Origin: an uncultured Chloroflexota bacterium
Lineage (GTDB): Bacteria; Chloroflexota; Anaerolineae; Aggregatilineales; Phototrophicaceae
Reading direction: 5' to 3'
Length of the DNA: 6,550 bases
Assembly: GCA_937927665.1 (NCBI GenBank)
Contig: CALBRY010000268.1
Coordinates: forward strand, 1-6,550
Below, in pieces: positions 1-5,807 of the stretch. The position numbers were made by a program, and so were the translations under genes. Below the pieces are notes generated by a model. That model searched no databases, was not told where the DNA came from, and saw nothing but the letters and a program-made list of their open reading frames with translations. Positions within the stretch are counted from its first letter, which is position 1. Each line of letters starts with the position of its first letter.

Positions 1-352
1 ACAGATCGACCCAATCGGTATCCCACATATCGTATTCGCCGCCAACATCGCGGACGGGTTTTAGGCGCATGCCTTCGCCGCCCATTTTGGCGCTGAAGGT
101 TGAGACGCTGTCGCCGCCGGGGGCGGTGGGTTCCGGCTGAAATTCTTCCAGATCGCGGAGATTGCTCCGCATCCATTCGATCAATGTGGTTTTGCCCGTT
201 TGCCGTGCTCCCAGCACGATGAAGGGCAGCCCAAACACTTTGACGTAGAAGAAATCGTTCAGGCGGCTGGTGCTCCGGTTAATGGAGTCGATCAGGCTCT
301 CGCCTGCCTTCCCGAAAACCGCTACGAATACGCGCTCAAATAACGTCGTCAT
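1..352 (-). CDS. P-loop GTPase-domain protein, N-terminal part (runs off left edge)
   Basis: An open frame on the minus strand starts at the ATG at 352-350 and stays open for 117 codons to the window edge, so the C-terminal part is missing. Residues 48-55 read GARQTGKT, a Walker A/G1 loop (GxxxxGKT). Residues 102-105 read DVGG, followed by EYDMW, which fits the G3 (DxxG) switch II motif of Ras-like and Gtr-like small GTPases. About 45 residues precede the P-loop and show no signal peptide. The protein is therefore probably a cytosolic GTP-binding switch, but the G4 (NKxD) motif that would prove guanine specificity lies outside the window. It reads in the same direction as the peptidase gene upstream, across 166 bp that hold a repeat and a possible promoter. 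The SD is weak: AGGG about 11 nt before the ATG. The partner or pathway cannot be told from here. A non-GTPase P-loop ATPase remains possible. Confidence 0.8.
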   Translation of the reverse strand, partial: MTTLFERVFVAVFGKAGESLIDSINRSTSRLNDFFYVKVFGLPFIVLGARQTGKTTLIEWMRSNLRDLEEFQPEPTAPGGDSVSTFSAKMGGEGMRLKPVRDVGGEYDMWDTDWVDL

Positions 353-390
353 GGTTCACTAGACCCTGATTGCTTCTCGGTATGTACATG

Positions 391-421
391 TTTATACGCA
401 GAAGCGGGGAAAAAGTGTCAG
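391..421 (-). promoter_or_regulatory. Candidate promoter of the GTPase-domain gene
   Basis: On the minus strand CTGACA (421-416) and TATAAA (396-391) are each five-of-six matches to the sigma-70 -35 and -10 boxes. The spacer of 19 bp is longer than the ideal 17. Transcription would begin about 30 bp upstream of the ATG at 352. The -35 box touches the left end of the repeat at 420-518. Confidence 0.35.
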
Positions 422-518
422 AAGGGCGTGCGCCGCAGAGAACGCAGAGAGAAACGCAAAGACGCAAGACACGAAGAAAGAACTTTGCGCCCTTGCGTCT
501 TTGCATTGATGCCCTTCT
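420..518. repeat. Nested palindromic intergenic repeat (REP-like), possible terminator of the peptidase gene
   Basis: Two pairs of perfect inverted arms are nested. The outer pair is 8 bp (AGAAGGGC at 420-427 with GCCCTTCT at 511-518). The inner pair is 13 bp (GCAAAGACGCAAG at 456-468 with CTTGCGTCTTTGC at 492-504). The right outer arm ends at the base before the stop codon of the peptidase gene, so the element begins where that gene ends. The left half is built of short CGCAGAG and CGCAAAGACGC words, and part of it recurs near 5773-5802. From memory, similar CGCAAAGACGC repeats occur dispersed in the genomes of several phyla; I have not checked this. It could fold as a 3' stem on the peptidase mRNA, but no T-run follows. 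Confidence 0.6.
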
Positions 519-1781
519 TTAGAACGGCATCGTCGCGGCGGGATCGGTCACGATGTCGTTGTAGCGGATTTCAAAATGCAGGTGCGGACCGGATGAGTTC
601 CCCGATGAGCCGGAGAAGGCAATGGTTGATCCGCCGTTGACATACTGACCGCAGCCGACATTGAACGAGCTTAAGTGACCGTAGACGGTCGTAAATGGAC
701 CATGCGCGAGCACGACTGCGTAACCGTAGCCGTAGTCGCTCCATCCCCGGAAAATCACCGTGCCGCTGTTCGCCGCGACGACGGCTGTTCCGATGGGGAC
801 GGCGAGATCAACGCCTGTGTGATATGACGTAAACCCGCGCATCCATGTATAACCGCCGGGGAGCGGGTTAAACCACTGCGCGCCGCCGCCGGGGTTATCA
901 ACCAAGCCGCAGCTTCCCGGCTCACCGACGCCAAAGCTGATCTGCGCCCCTGCGCCGCCGCTCTGAGCATTCCCTCCGGTGCGGGTGACGGGCGCAGACC
1001 AAACGATCGCTTCCGCTTGCCCGCCGGGGATAAAGACCCAGATACCGGGGCGCAGCACGGTGGATGGCGATGCGCCAAACAGATCGTTAAATTCGGAATC
1101 GATGATCGCGATTGCCTCGACCCGGAAACGATCGGCGAGGTCTTGAATTGTGGTATCGACCGCGATTTGCACATATGCGCCGTCCACAGGCGGAATATTG
1201 ATCTGCCGCCCCGGACGTAAGCCGCCGATGATGCTCCGGTCATTTGACCATGCGATGCTTTCCGCCGTGATACCGAAACGCTCCGCGATGCCGAACATCG
1301 TATCACCCTGCTGAACCGTGTACTGAATCACTTCACTGCGCGGGCGATCCGGCACGAAGGTAAACGGCTCGTAAATGTCGCGGCTGATGGCGATATCCTG
1401 CGCGTCTCGTTCATCAGAAATAGAGACCATCGGCGCGTTGAGGATCGCGGCATATGCGGCTGGATCGAGCGTGGGAAGGATCGGGTTATCGCTTACCAGC
1501 GGCGGCGCTTGAGTCGCGTCGGTGACGATAAGCTGTTCAGCTTCAATTGTCGGCGTGAGCGTCGGAAGCGCGATGTCGTCCGGATTGGTTGTCGCCGGAG
1601 GGACACTCGGAATGATTGAATTATCGGGCGCGGTGATGACAAGGATTGTCGTCGCGGCGGTGAACACAAGCGCGCCGAGCAGTGTAAATGCGCCGATCAA
1701 GCGCCGCCATGTGGGGATTGGTTCATGGATCGCCCGGATCGGGCTGGTATCGTCAGTATTGGTCGGGTCTTGTTGCTGCAT
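519..1781 (-). CDS. Membrane-anchored LysM/M23-family metallopeptidase (peptidoglycan endopeptidase)
   Basis: The product is 420 aa. It has a short cytoplasmic head, one membrane segment at about 28-50, and a Thr/Pro/Asp-rich linker to about 110. A clear LysM domain follows at about 152-197 (YTVQQGDTMFGIAERFGI), then a more degenerate LysM-like unit at about 203-252, a Gly-rich stretch, and a C-terminal LytM/M23 domain at about 317-412. The M23 metal site is complete: H321 and D325 in HTGVD, H402 in HLHFE, with catalytic H369 (YGHL) and H400. It should bind glycan strands outside the membrane through LysM and cut peptidoglycan cross-links in growth, division or daughter-cell separation. The ATG at 1781 was chosen because AGGAA lies 8 nt upstream and the membrane segment follows directly. 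The frame stays open to 2123, but that extension overlaps the divergent gene and looks non-coding. All key residues are present, so an active enzyme is likely. Confidence 0.93.
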   Translation of the reverse strand: MQQQDPTNTDDTSPIRAIHEPIPTWRRLIGAFTLLGALVFTAATTILVITAPDNSIIPSVPPATTNPDDIALPTLTPTIEAEQLIVTDATQAPPLVSDNPILPTLDPAAYAAILNAPMVSISDERDAQDIAISRDIYEPFTFVPDRPRSEVIQYTVQQGDTMFGIAERFGITAESIAWSNDRSIIGGLRPGRQINIPPVDGAYVQIAVDTTIQDLADRFRVEAIAIIDSEFNDLFGASPSTVLRPGIWVFIPGGQAEAIVWSAPVTRTGGNAQSGGAGAQISFGVGEPGSCGLVDNPGGGAQWFNPLPGGYTWMRGFTSYHTGVDLAVPIGTAVVAANSGTVIFRGWSDYGYGYAVVLAHGPFTTVYGHLSSFNVGCGQYVNGGSTIAFSGSSGNSSGPHLHFEIRYNDIVTDPAATMPF

Positions 1782-1834
1782 CAATAGATTTCCTATTCGA
1801 TGGACATGAAGCCGCGCAAGCGCAGCAGCGGAGA

Positions 1835-1863
1835 ATCCTAATCCCTTGCAAGGGTTGTGACAA
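1835..1863 (-). promoter_or_regulatory. Candidate promoter of the peptidase gene with a palindromic operator in its spacer
   Basis: On the minus strand TTGTCA (1863-1858, five of six) and TAGGAT (1840-1835, four of six) are exactly 17 bp apart. A perfect 12-bp palindrome, CCCTTGCAAGGG, fills 1843-1854 in the middle of the spacer. Transcription would start near 1828, giving a leader of about 47 nt. A palindrome between the -35 and -10 boxes is a usual place for a repressor, or for a spacer-distorting activator of the MerR type. No regulator gene adjoins it. Confidence 0.45.
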
Positions 1864-1893
1864 GGTTCAGCGGTAAATCGTCGGTTAGGGCGG

Positions 1894-1899
1894 TATACT
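1894..1899 (+). promoter_or_regulatory. Candidate -10 box of the CoA-transferase gene
   Basis: TATACT is a five-of-six match to the -10 consensus and would place the transcript start about 38 bp before the ATG at 1944. No convincing -35 hexamer sits 16-18 bp upstream, so this is weak unless an activator helps. Confidence 0.3.
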
Positions 1900-1943
1900 G
1901 GACGGCGAAAATTGCTTTGACCGCACATGGAGATCGCCGCGTT

Positions 1944-3083
1944 ATGACCGCTCCTCTCGCTCAAATTCGTGTCCTCGATATGACCCGTCTGCTGCCCGGT
2001 GGCATTTGCACATTGATGCTGGCTGATCTGGGCGCGGATGTGATCAAGATCGAACCCCCCGGCGAAGGCGATTATGCCCGCCTCACCCCGCCGTTGATCG
2101 AGGGGATGGGGGCGTATTTTCACCTGACTAACCGGAATAAACGCAGCGTAATCCTTGACCTAAAAACCGAAGCCGGACAAGCGGCTTTGCACAAGCTCGC
2201 CGCAAGCGCGGATGTGCTGATCGAAGGTTTTCGACCGGGGGTGATGGCGCGGCTGCACTGCGATTATCCCACGCTGAAGGCGATCAATCCGCGCCTGATT
2301 TACTGCTCCCTGAGCGGGTACGGTCAGACAGGCGCATACGCTTTGGAGAGCGGTCACGATCTCACGTATGCAGCACGTACCGGATTGCTCGGCGAGATGA
2401 ATAATCCTCAGCCGCTCGGTGGTCAAGCGGCGGATATTGGCGGTGCCTATACGGCAGTCTCCGCGATTACGGCGGCGCTGTTCCGGCGCGAACGCACGGG
2501 TGAAGGTGCGTATCTCGATATTTCGCTGTTCGAGGCGGCGATTCCGTTTGTATCGTATTCTTGGACGGAGGCGGTTGCTGAGTCACGTACAGGGGATGTG
2601 GTGCAGCGCGGCATCTTGAGCGGGCGTTTCGCCTGTTATAACCTGTACCAGACGCATGATCGACTGCCCGTGGCGCTGGCGGCGTTAGAGATGCGCTTCT
2701 GGGAGAATTTTTGTAAGGCGGTCGAACGCCCCGACTTGATTGCCTATCATGTCGATCCGGCGCATCAGCGGTATTTGCTGGCTGAAGTGCAGCAGATTTT
2801 CGCGTTGAAAACCGCCGCCGCATGGGATCAACTTTTGGGGAAAGTGGACTGCTGCTACTCGCGGGTGAACAGCCTGCTTGAAGTTGGTGATGATCCGCAT
2901 ATCCGCGAGCGCGGCATGCTTGCTGTTTCGCCGGAAGGCATCCCGTTTATGCGGAGTCCGATCCGTATCGCGGGGGAAACGATCACGATTAAGGAAGCAC
3001 CGGGGTTCGGTGAACACACGATCGATGTGCTGCGCGAGGCAGGCTTCACCGATGAGGAAATCAGCGGTTTGATCACGCTTTGA
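1944..3083 (+). CDS. Class III CoA-transferase family protein (CaiB/BaiF; alpha-methylacyl-CoA racemase-like)
   Basis: The product is 379 aa, within the usual family length. The N-terminus (LAQIRVLDMTRLLPGG, then MLADLGADVIKIEPPGEGD) is the family signature, followed by the NRNKRSVILDLK stretch and LIEGFRPGV. D164 in QAADIGG lies where the family has its catalytic Asp. H138 in SGHDLTY matches the His of the GHD motif in alpha-methylacyl-CoA racemases, and E249 in ALEMRFW may match their third catalytic residue. That favours a racemase-like enzyme acting on 2-methylacyl-CoA esters over oxalate or carnitine CoA transfer, but the family is hard to split by eye and the substrate is unknown. It is expected in the cytosol. 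The ATG at 1944 has GGAGA about 10 nt upstream; the longer reading from a GTG at 1857 lacks family sequence. The transglutaminase-like gene follows after 40 bp with no terminator, so the two are probably co-transcribed. Confidence 0.9.
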   Translation: MTAPLAQIRVLDMTRLLPGGICTLMLADLGADVIKIEPPGEGDYARLTPPLIEGMGAYFHLTNRNKRSVILDLKTEAGQAALHKLAASADVLIEGFRPGVMARLHCDYPTLKAINPRLIYCSLSGYGQTGAYALESGHDLTYAARTGLLGEMNNPQPLGGQAADIGGAYTAVSAITAALFRRERTGEGAYLDISLFEAAIPFVSYSWTEAVAESRTGDVVQRGILSGRFACYNLYQTHDRLPVALAALEMRFWENFCKAVERPDLIAYHVDPAHQRYLLAEVQQIFALKTAAAWDQLLGKVDCCYSRVNSLLEVGDDPHIRERGMLAVSPEGIPFMRSPIRIAGETITIKEAPGFGEHTIDVLREAGFTDEEISGLITL

Positions 3084-3123
3084 AGCGAACGCGAATCCTA
3101 GTCCTAATGGGAGATAATGAGCA

Positions 3124-3837
3124 ATGAGATTTCGGCGCAGTCTCATCCTTGTATTGATCACGATGCTGGCTTCGAGCCTACTCTTTAAAGTCTTGTTTGA
3201 TCTCCAGCCGATCCCGATTCGCTACCCGGATGCGGTGGTTCAGCACAATGAGATTCCCACCATTCAGACAATTGTCGGAGATGCGTCAACCGACGCTGAA
3301 ATCATCGAGCGCTTGCTTGCCTATTATGAAAGCAATCGTGAATGGCTGTCTGAACAGCTTGTCGAAGATGATCCACAGCGGCTGGCGGCGTTGTTCGTGA
3401 TGTATGTTGTTCACATCAGCAAGCCGTATAACTCGACTGCTTTTCCTACGTCGATGGTCGAGTTTTTGTCGCTGCCCACTGCCCACTGCGGCACGTACAG
3501 CTTTGCACAAGCGATTATGCTTGACGCGATGGGTATCGAAAACCGCTCGATTAATGTGGATCATGGCAATCATGCGCTGATCGAGGCGCTGATCGGGGAA
3601 CGGTGGGAGATTTTCGACGCGACGACGAATGTCTGGATGAGTGGGTCATTCGATGAAGTGATGCGCGGTGCCGATGTCGAACGGCGGATGTATTACACAC
3701 CCGCGCTTGACCCGACCGCGCCGCAAGCGTATCGGGCGCAATTTGATGATTTTCCTGCCGCTAACAATTCAATTACACTGCGCCAGCAGGAAATGTATTG
3801 GGGCGATCGGATTTTCTTGGCGTGGGGTTTTTTCTAG
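3124..3837 (+). CDS. Membrane-anchored transglutaminase-like (papain-fold) protein
   Basis: The product is 237 aa. Residues about 5-25 form an N-terminal hydrophobic segment after MRFRR, so the rest is probably outside the membrane, held by a signal anchor or released by cleavage. A Cys-His-Asp triad with superfamily spacing is visible: C122 in AHCGTYSFAQ, H150 in HGNHALIEA and D165 in WEIFDATTNVW. In bacteria such domains more often act as peptidases, amidases or peptide cross-linkers than as true transglutaminases, so the substrate is unknown. The remaining C-terminal 70 residues contain many aromatics and no motif I recognise. The start is supported by GGGAGA about 10 nt upstream. The gene lies 40 bp after the CoA-transferase gene on the same strand, and a strong hairpin follows its stop. 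A functional link to the CoA-transferase is not evident. Confidence 0.8.
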   Translation: MRFRRSLILVLITMLASSLLFKVLFDLQPIPIRYPDAVVQHNEIPTIQTIVGDASTDAEIIERLLAYYESNREWLSEQLVEDDPQRLAALFVMYVVHISKPYNSTAFPTSMVEFLSLPTAHCGTYSFAQAIMLDAMGIENRSINVDHGNHALIEALIGERWEIFDATTNVWMSGSFDEVMRGADVERRMYYTPALDPTAPQAYRAQFDDFPAANNSITLRQQEMYWGDRIFLAWGFF

Positions 3838-3848
3838 AATTTGAACCT

Positions 3849-3882
3849 GCAAGGGCGCATCTCATCTTGGATGCGCCCTTGC
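3849..3882. terminator. Bidirectional hairpin terminator between convergent genes
   Basis: A perfect 13-bp stem (GCAAGGGCGCATC at 3849-3861 with GATGCGCCCTTGC at 3870-3882) encloses an 8-nt loop. It sits 11 bp after the stop of the transglutaminase-like gene and 6 bp from the stop of the convergent VOC gene, so it can serve both. Neither strand has a strong T-run after the stem, so it may mainly protect 3' ends or need Rho. Confidence 0.7.
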
Positions 3883-3888
3883 GGAAAT

Positions 3889-4305
3889 TTACGCGGCTTG
3901 CGCTTGCACGGCGGTCTTGCAGCGCTGCGCGAACATGAGTGTGTAGCCGTCTCGATCCTGACAGTGGAATGTACGTTCGCCCCAGTCGCGGTCGGCGATT
4001 TCGCGGGTGATCACCGCGCCAGCCTGCCGCGCCCGTTCGTATAGGGTGTCGATATCGAAGCCGCATCCTTTATCGAGATCGATAAACAAGAGAAATCCGG
4101 TTGCGCGCCGCCGTTCATCTTCCCCCGGCGCGACCAAGCCTTCGACCATCCCAAAGAATACTTCCGACCTGCCTAGCTGCACGCTGGCAAACCCTGTCGC
4201 GTTCGCTTCATCAGGCAAACTCCAATTGTGGTGAAAGCCGAACGCGCGGACATAGAATTCTACGCTTGCATCTATATCACGCACCGCAAGGATTGGCGCT
4301 AACAT
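3889..4305 (-). CDS. VOC-superfamily protein (glyoxalase/bleomycin-resistance fold)
   Basis: The product is 138 aa, the normal size for a single-domain vicinal-oxygen-chelate protein made of two beta-alpha-beta-beta-beta modules, about residues 2-55 (APILAVRDIDASVEFYVRAFGF onward) and 69-127. The second module ends in DWGERTFHCQDRDGYTLMF, which resembles bleomycin-resistance-type binders. The usual metal-ligand positions look empty: there is no His in the first strand, and Phe stands in the LMFAQ stretch where a Glu is common. A ligand-binding or sequestering role is thus more likely than a metal-dependent glyoxalase or dioxygenase. The ATG at 4305 is preferred, with GAGGGG 4 nt upstream. An in-frame GTG at 4323 would add six residues but has no SD. 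The gene lies downstream of the GyrI-like gene on the same strand, 114 bp apart. Its SD and start codon form one arm of an inverted repeat (see 4303-4411). Confidence 0.87.
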   Translation of the reverse strand: MLAPILAVRDIDASVEFYVRAFGFHHNWSLPDEANATGFASVQLGRSEVFFGMVEGLVAPGEDERRRATGFLLFIDLDKGCGFDIDTLYERARQAGAVITREIADRDWGERTFHCQDRDGYTLMFAQRCKTAVQAQAA

Positions 4306-4411
4306 TTTTCCCCTCGGAAACACTCGCTTTCATCTGAATATTGTAGCACAAGTGTTCGATTTAATCAATCATTTTAGATCGTCAAATCTGCTGCTCGTGA
4401 GGGGAAAAATG
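4303..4411 (-). promoter_or_regulatory. 13-bp inverted repeat that can pair with the VOC SD and start codon
   Basis: CATTTTTCCCCTC at 4303-4315 is the exact reverse complement of GAGGGGAAAAATG at 4399-4411. In minus-strand RNA the 4399-4411 arm is made first, starting 8 nt after the stop of the GyrI-like gene. The later arm is the SD plus ATG of the VOC gene. A read-through mRNA could therefore hide the VOC translation start in a 13-bp duplex with an 83-nt loop. The match is seen directly; the regulatory role is inferred. Confidence 0.5.
4340..4368 (-). promoter_or_regulatory. Extended -10 promoter of the VOC gene
   Basis: On the minus strand TTGATT (4368-4363, four of six) and TACAAT (4345-4340, five of six) are 17 bp apart, and a TG lies one base before the -10 box (TGCTACAAT). 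The start would be near 4333, about 28 nt before the ATG. It lies inside the loop of the inverted repeat at 4303-4411, so its mRNA carries the SD but not the arm that blocks it. Confidence 0.6.
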
Positions 4412-4419
4412 CCCGCAGT

Positions 4420-4902
4420 TTACGCTGTCAGAAAGGCAAGTTCTGTTCTGTGCTTCGACCAATCCGGTTCTTGATCCGGGTTGCTGAGATAGAACTCAAA
4501 ACGCCCCGCCCAGTGATTCCCGTTGACGTTCCATTGGATGTGATGTTTTTCCGCCCAATCCAAAAACTGCGCGGTGGCATCCATTAAGTGACGGCTGTCG
4601 CCGGTGTAGACCGCCGTTAGGTAGCGTCCTCCGGGCATTTGACCGGACTGTACGCGGCTGTCTCCCCGGACGTTTTCCGGCACAGGCTCCCCGACTTCGA
4701 ACTCCAGTTCGTTGTCCATATCGATCACGGTATACCGCATGAACGGCGCGCCCGAAGGCACAATGCCATGCTGTTCGATCCACTGCGCAACCTCATCAAA
4801 CATTGATCCCAGTATTTGGGGCAGGTCTTGTATACGGGCTTTGGCATGAATCGAAACATAATGCCTCATCGGGCGCTGCTCCAGTTTCGGCTCTGAAAGC
4901 AT
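4420..4902 (-). CDS. Stand-alone GyrI-like (AraC effector-binding-type) small-molecule-binding protein
   Basis: The product is 160 aa, which matches a free-standing GyrI-like/SOUL-type domain with two repeated beta-alpha-beta-beta halves. The first half covers about 13-75 (YVSIHAKARIQDLPQILGSMFDEVAQWIEQ, then MRYTVIDMDNELEFEVGEPV). The second covers about 91-158 and ends in FEFYLSNPDQEPDWSKHRTELAFL, the usual C-terminal signature, with E136 where the family has its pocket Glu. No DNA-binding helix-turn-helix is attached, so it is not an AraC or MerR regulator itself. Family members bind cationic or aromatic compounds, hydrolyse some, or inhibit gyrase; which applies here is unknown. The ATG at 4902 has GAGAGGA about 8 nt upstream. 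A longer reading from 4965 would run into the divergent promoter region. The VOC gene follows on the same strand, and the SDR gene diverges from it. Confidence 0.82.
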   Translation of the reverse strand: MLSEPKLEQRPMRHYVSIHAKARIQDLPQILGSMFDEVAQWIEQHGIVPSGAPFMRYTVIDMDNELEFEVGEPVPENVRGDSRVQSGQMPGGRYLTAVYTGDSRHLMDATAQFLDWAEKHHIQWNVNGNHWAGRFEFYLSNPDQEPDWSKHRTELAFLTA

Positions 4903-4955
4903 GGTGGTTTTCCTCTCCGTTTCGTAGACAATAGAGGCGCGTAACCTCAAAGTAG

Positions 4956-4964
4956 AGAATAGCA
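4956..4964 (-). promoter_or_regulatory. Candidate extended -10 box of the GyrI-like gene
   Basis: The minus strand reads TGCTATTCT: a four-of-six -10 box with the TG of an extended -10. It shares the seven bases TGTGCTA with the VOC promoter at 4340-4368. The leader would be about 47 nt. No good -35 is seen. Confidence 0.3.
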
Positions 4965-4975
4965 CAGATGTTCAT

Positions 4976-4988
4976 TTCTTAATGAGAA
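4976..4988. promoter_or_regulatory. Imperfect palindrome in the divergent SDR/GyrI-like promoter region
   Basis: TTCTTAATGAGAA is a 13-bp near-palindrome centred on 4982, with one G-T mismatch pair. It lies in the 102-bp gap between the divergent starts, just before the SDR SD (4993-4999) and upstream of the -10 box proposed for the GyrI-like gene. It could be an operator for both genes, but short AT-rich palindromes are frequent by chance. Confidence 0.2.
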
Positions 4989-5004
4989 TGTCGGAGGGGA
5001 TGTG

Positions 5005-5763
5005 ATGGGTATTTTGGATGGAAAAACTGCCCTTGTGACCGGGGGAGCGTCGGGGATTGGGCGGGCGACGGCGATCTTGATGGCGCAGGAAGGCGCACGG
5101 GTGGTTGTTTCGGATATGAATGAAATGGGCGGTACGGAAACCGTCATGCAGATCGAAGCGGCGGGCGGTGCGGCGATCTTTATCCGTGCCGATGTGACGA
5201 AAGCGGCGGAAGTTGAGGCGCTGGTATACGGTGCGGTCGCGGAATATGGGCGGCTGGATATTGCGTTCAATAATGCGGGAATCGGAGGCGCGCTCTCCCC
5301 TATTCACCAGAAAAGTGAGGCGGAATGGGATCAGGTGGTCGCGGTCAATTTGAAGGGCGTATGGCTTTCGATGAAGTATGAAATTCCGGCAATTCTGGCA
5401 TCGGGCGGCGGCGCGATTGTGAACATGGCATCGGTCGCGGGGTTGGGCGGTTTTCGGATGGGGGCGGCGTACAGCGCAAGCAAGCACGGCGTGATCGGGT
5501 TGACCCGCACGGCGGCGCTGGAATTGGCGAAGCATAACATCCGGGTGAACGCGGTATGTCCGTACTTTACCGATACGCCGATGGTGCAGACGATGATCGA
5601 TGCCGCGCCGATGATGAAAGAGGCGACGATTGCGGGCAGCCCGATGAAGCGGCTCGGCGATGTGAAAGAAACGGCGGCGGCGGTTGTGTGGTTGGCGAGT
5701 GAGCAGGCATCGTACATCACCGGTCACGCGATGCCAATCGATGGCGGGGTGACGGCGGGATAA
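5005..5763 (+). CDS. Classical short-chain dehydrogenase/reductase (SDR), probably NAD-dependent
   Basis: The product is 252 aa, the standard length of a classical SDR. The cofactor loop TGGASGIG is at 12-19, the NNAG motif at 89-92 and the structural Asn at 115. The catalytic S143, Y156 and K160 are in place (NMASVAG, YSASK). D37 at the end of the second strand favours NAD(H) over NADP(H). The C-terminus (YITGHAMPIDGGVTAG) is typical of the branch that includes 3-oxoacyl-ACP reductases, glucose dehydrogenases and cyclic-alcohol dehydrogenases. The substrate cannot be named from sequence. One oddity is CPYFTDTPM, where most relatives have a Gly after the Pro. The ATG at 5005 lies 7 nt after GGAGG; the GTG at 5002 directly before it is too close to the SD. 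It diverges from the GyrI-like gene and converges on the STAS-like gene. Expected in the cytosol. Confidence 0.94.
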   Translation: MGILDGKTALVTGGASGIGRATAILMAQEGARVVVSDMNEMGGTETVMQIEAAGGAAIFIRADVTKAAEVEALVYGAVAEYGRLDIAFNNAGIGGALSPIHQKSEAEWDQVVAVNLKGVWLSMKYEIPAILASGGGAIVNMASVAGLGGFRMGAAYSASKHGVIGLTRTAALELAKHNIRVNAVCPYFTDTPMVQTMIDAAPMMKEATIAGSPMKRLGDVKETAAAVVWLASEQASYITGHAMPIDGGVTAG

Positions 5764-5772
5764 GCGGAGGGT

Positions 5773-5802
5773 CGCAGAGTAAGGGCGTTAACGCAAAGAC
5801 GC
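5773..5802. repeat. Partial copy of the CGCAGAG / ACGCAAAGACGC repeat
   Basis: CGCAGAG at 5773-5779 and ACGCAAAGACGC at 5791-5802 repeat the words found in the same order at 434-440 and 454-465. AAGGGCGT, which precedes them at 422-429, is here between them at 5781-5788. A perfect 10-bp palindrome, GCGTTAACGC, lies at 5785-5794. The piece fills the 44-bp gap between convergent stop codons. It has no long stem, so it looks like a degraded or rearranged copy. Confidence 0.5.
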
Positions 5803-5807
5803 GGCGG

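Noticed and set aside
420..518. CRISPR-like or tandem repeat reading of the CGCAGAG/CGCAAAG words
   Set aside because: Words are unequal in length and spacing, there are no unique spacers, and the structure is a nested palindrome.
755..1306. Second minus-strand frame within the peptidase gene
   Set aside because: It overlaps the well-supported LysM/M23 frame, is Ser/Arg-rich and has no recognisable domain.
1782..2123. N-terminal extension of the peptidase
   Set aside because: It would overlap the start of the divergent CoA-transferase gene and place 114 unrelated residues before the head and membrane segment; the ATG at 1781 has a good SD.
4279..4333. Short minus-strand ORF starting at 4333 near the predicted VOC transcript start
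   Set aside because: No SD; it overlaps the VOC start out of frame. A leaderless uORF is conceivable but cannot be supported from sequence.
4409..4474. Plus-strand 21-codon ORF with GAGGGG before ATG
   Set aside because: The SD-ATG is the mirror arm of the inverted repeat, the ORF is antisense to the 3' end of the GyrI-like gene, and it has no other support. It stays an alternative reason for the repeat.
4972..5727. Long open frame (251 codons) antisense to the SDR gene
   Set aside because: Arg/His-rich translation without family motifs; it is the typical GC-driven shadow of a real gene with complete SDR motifs on the other strand.
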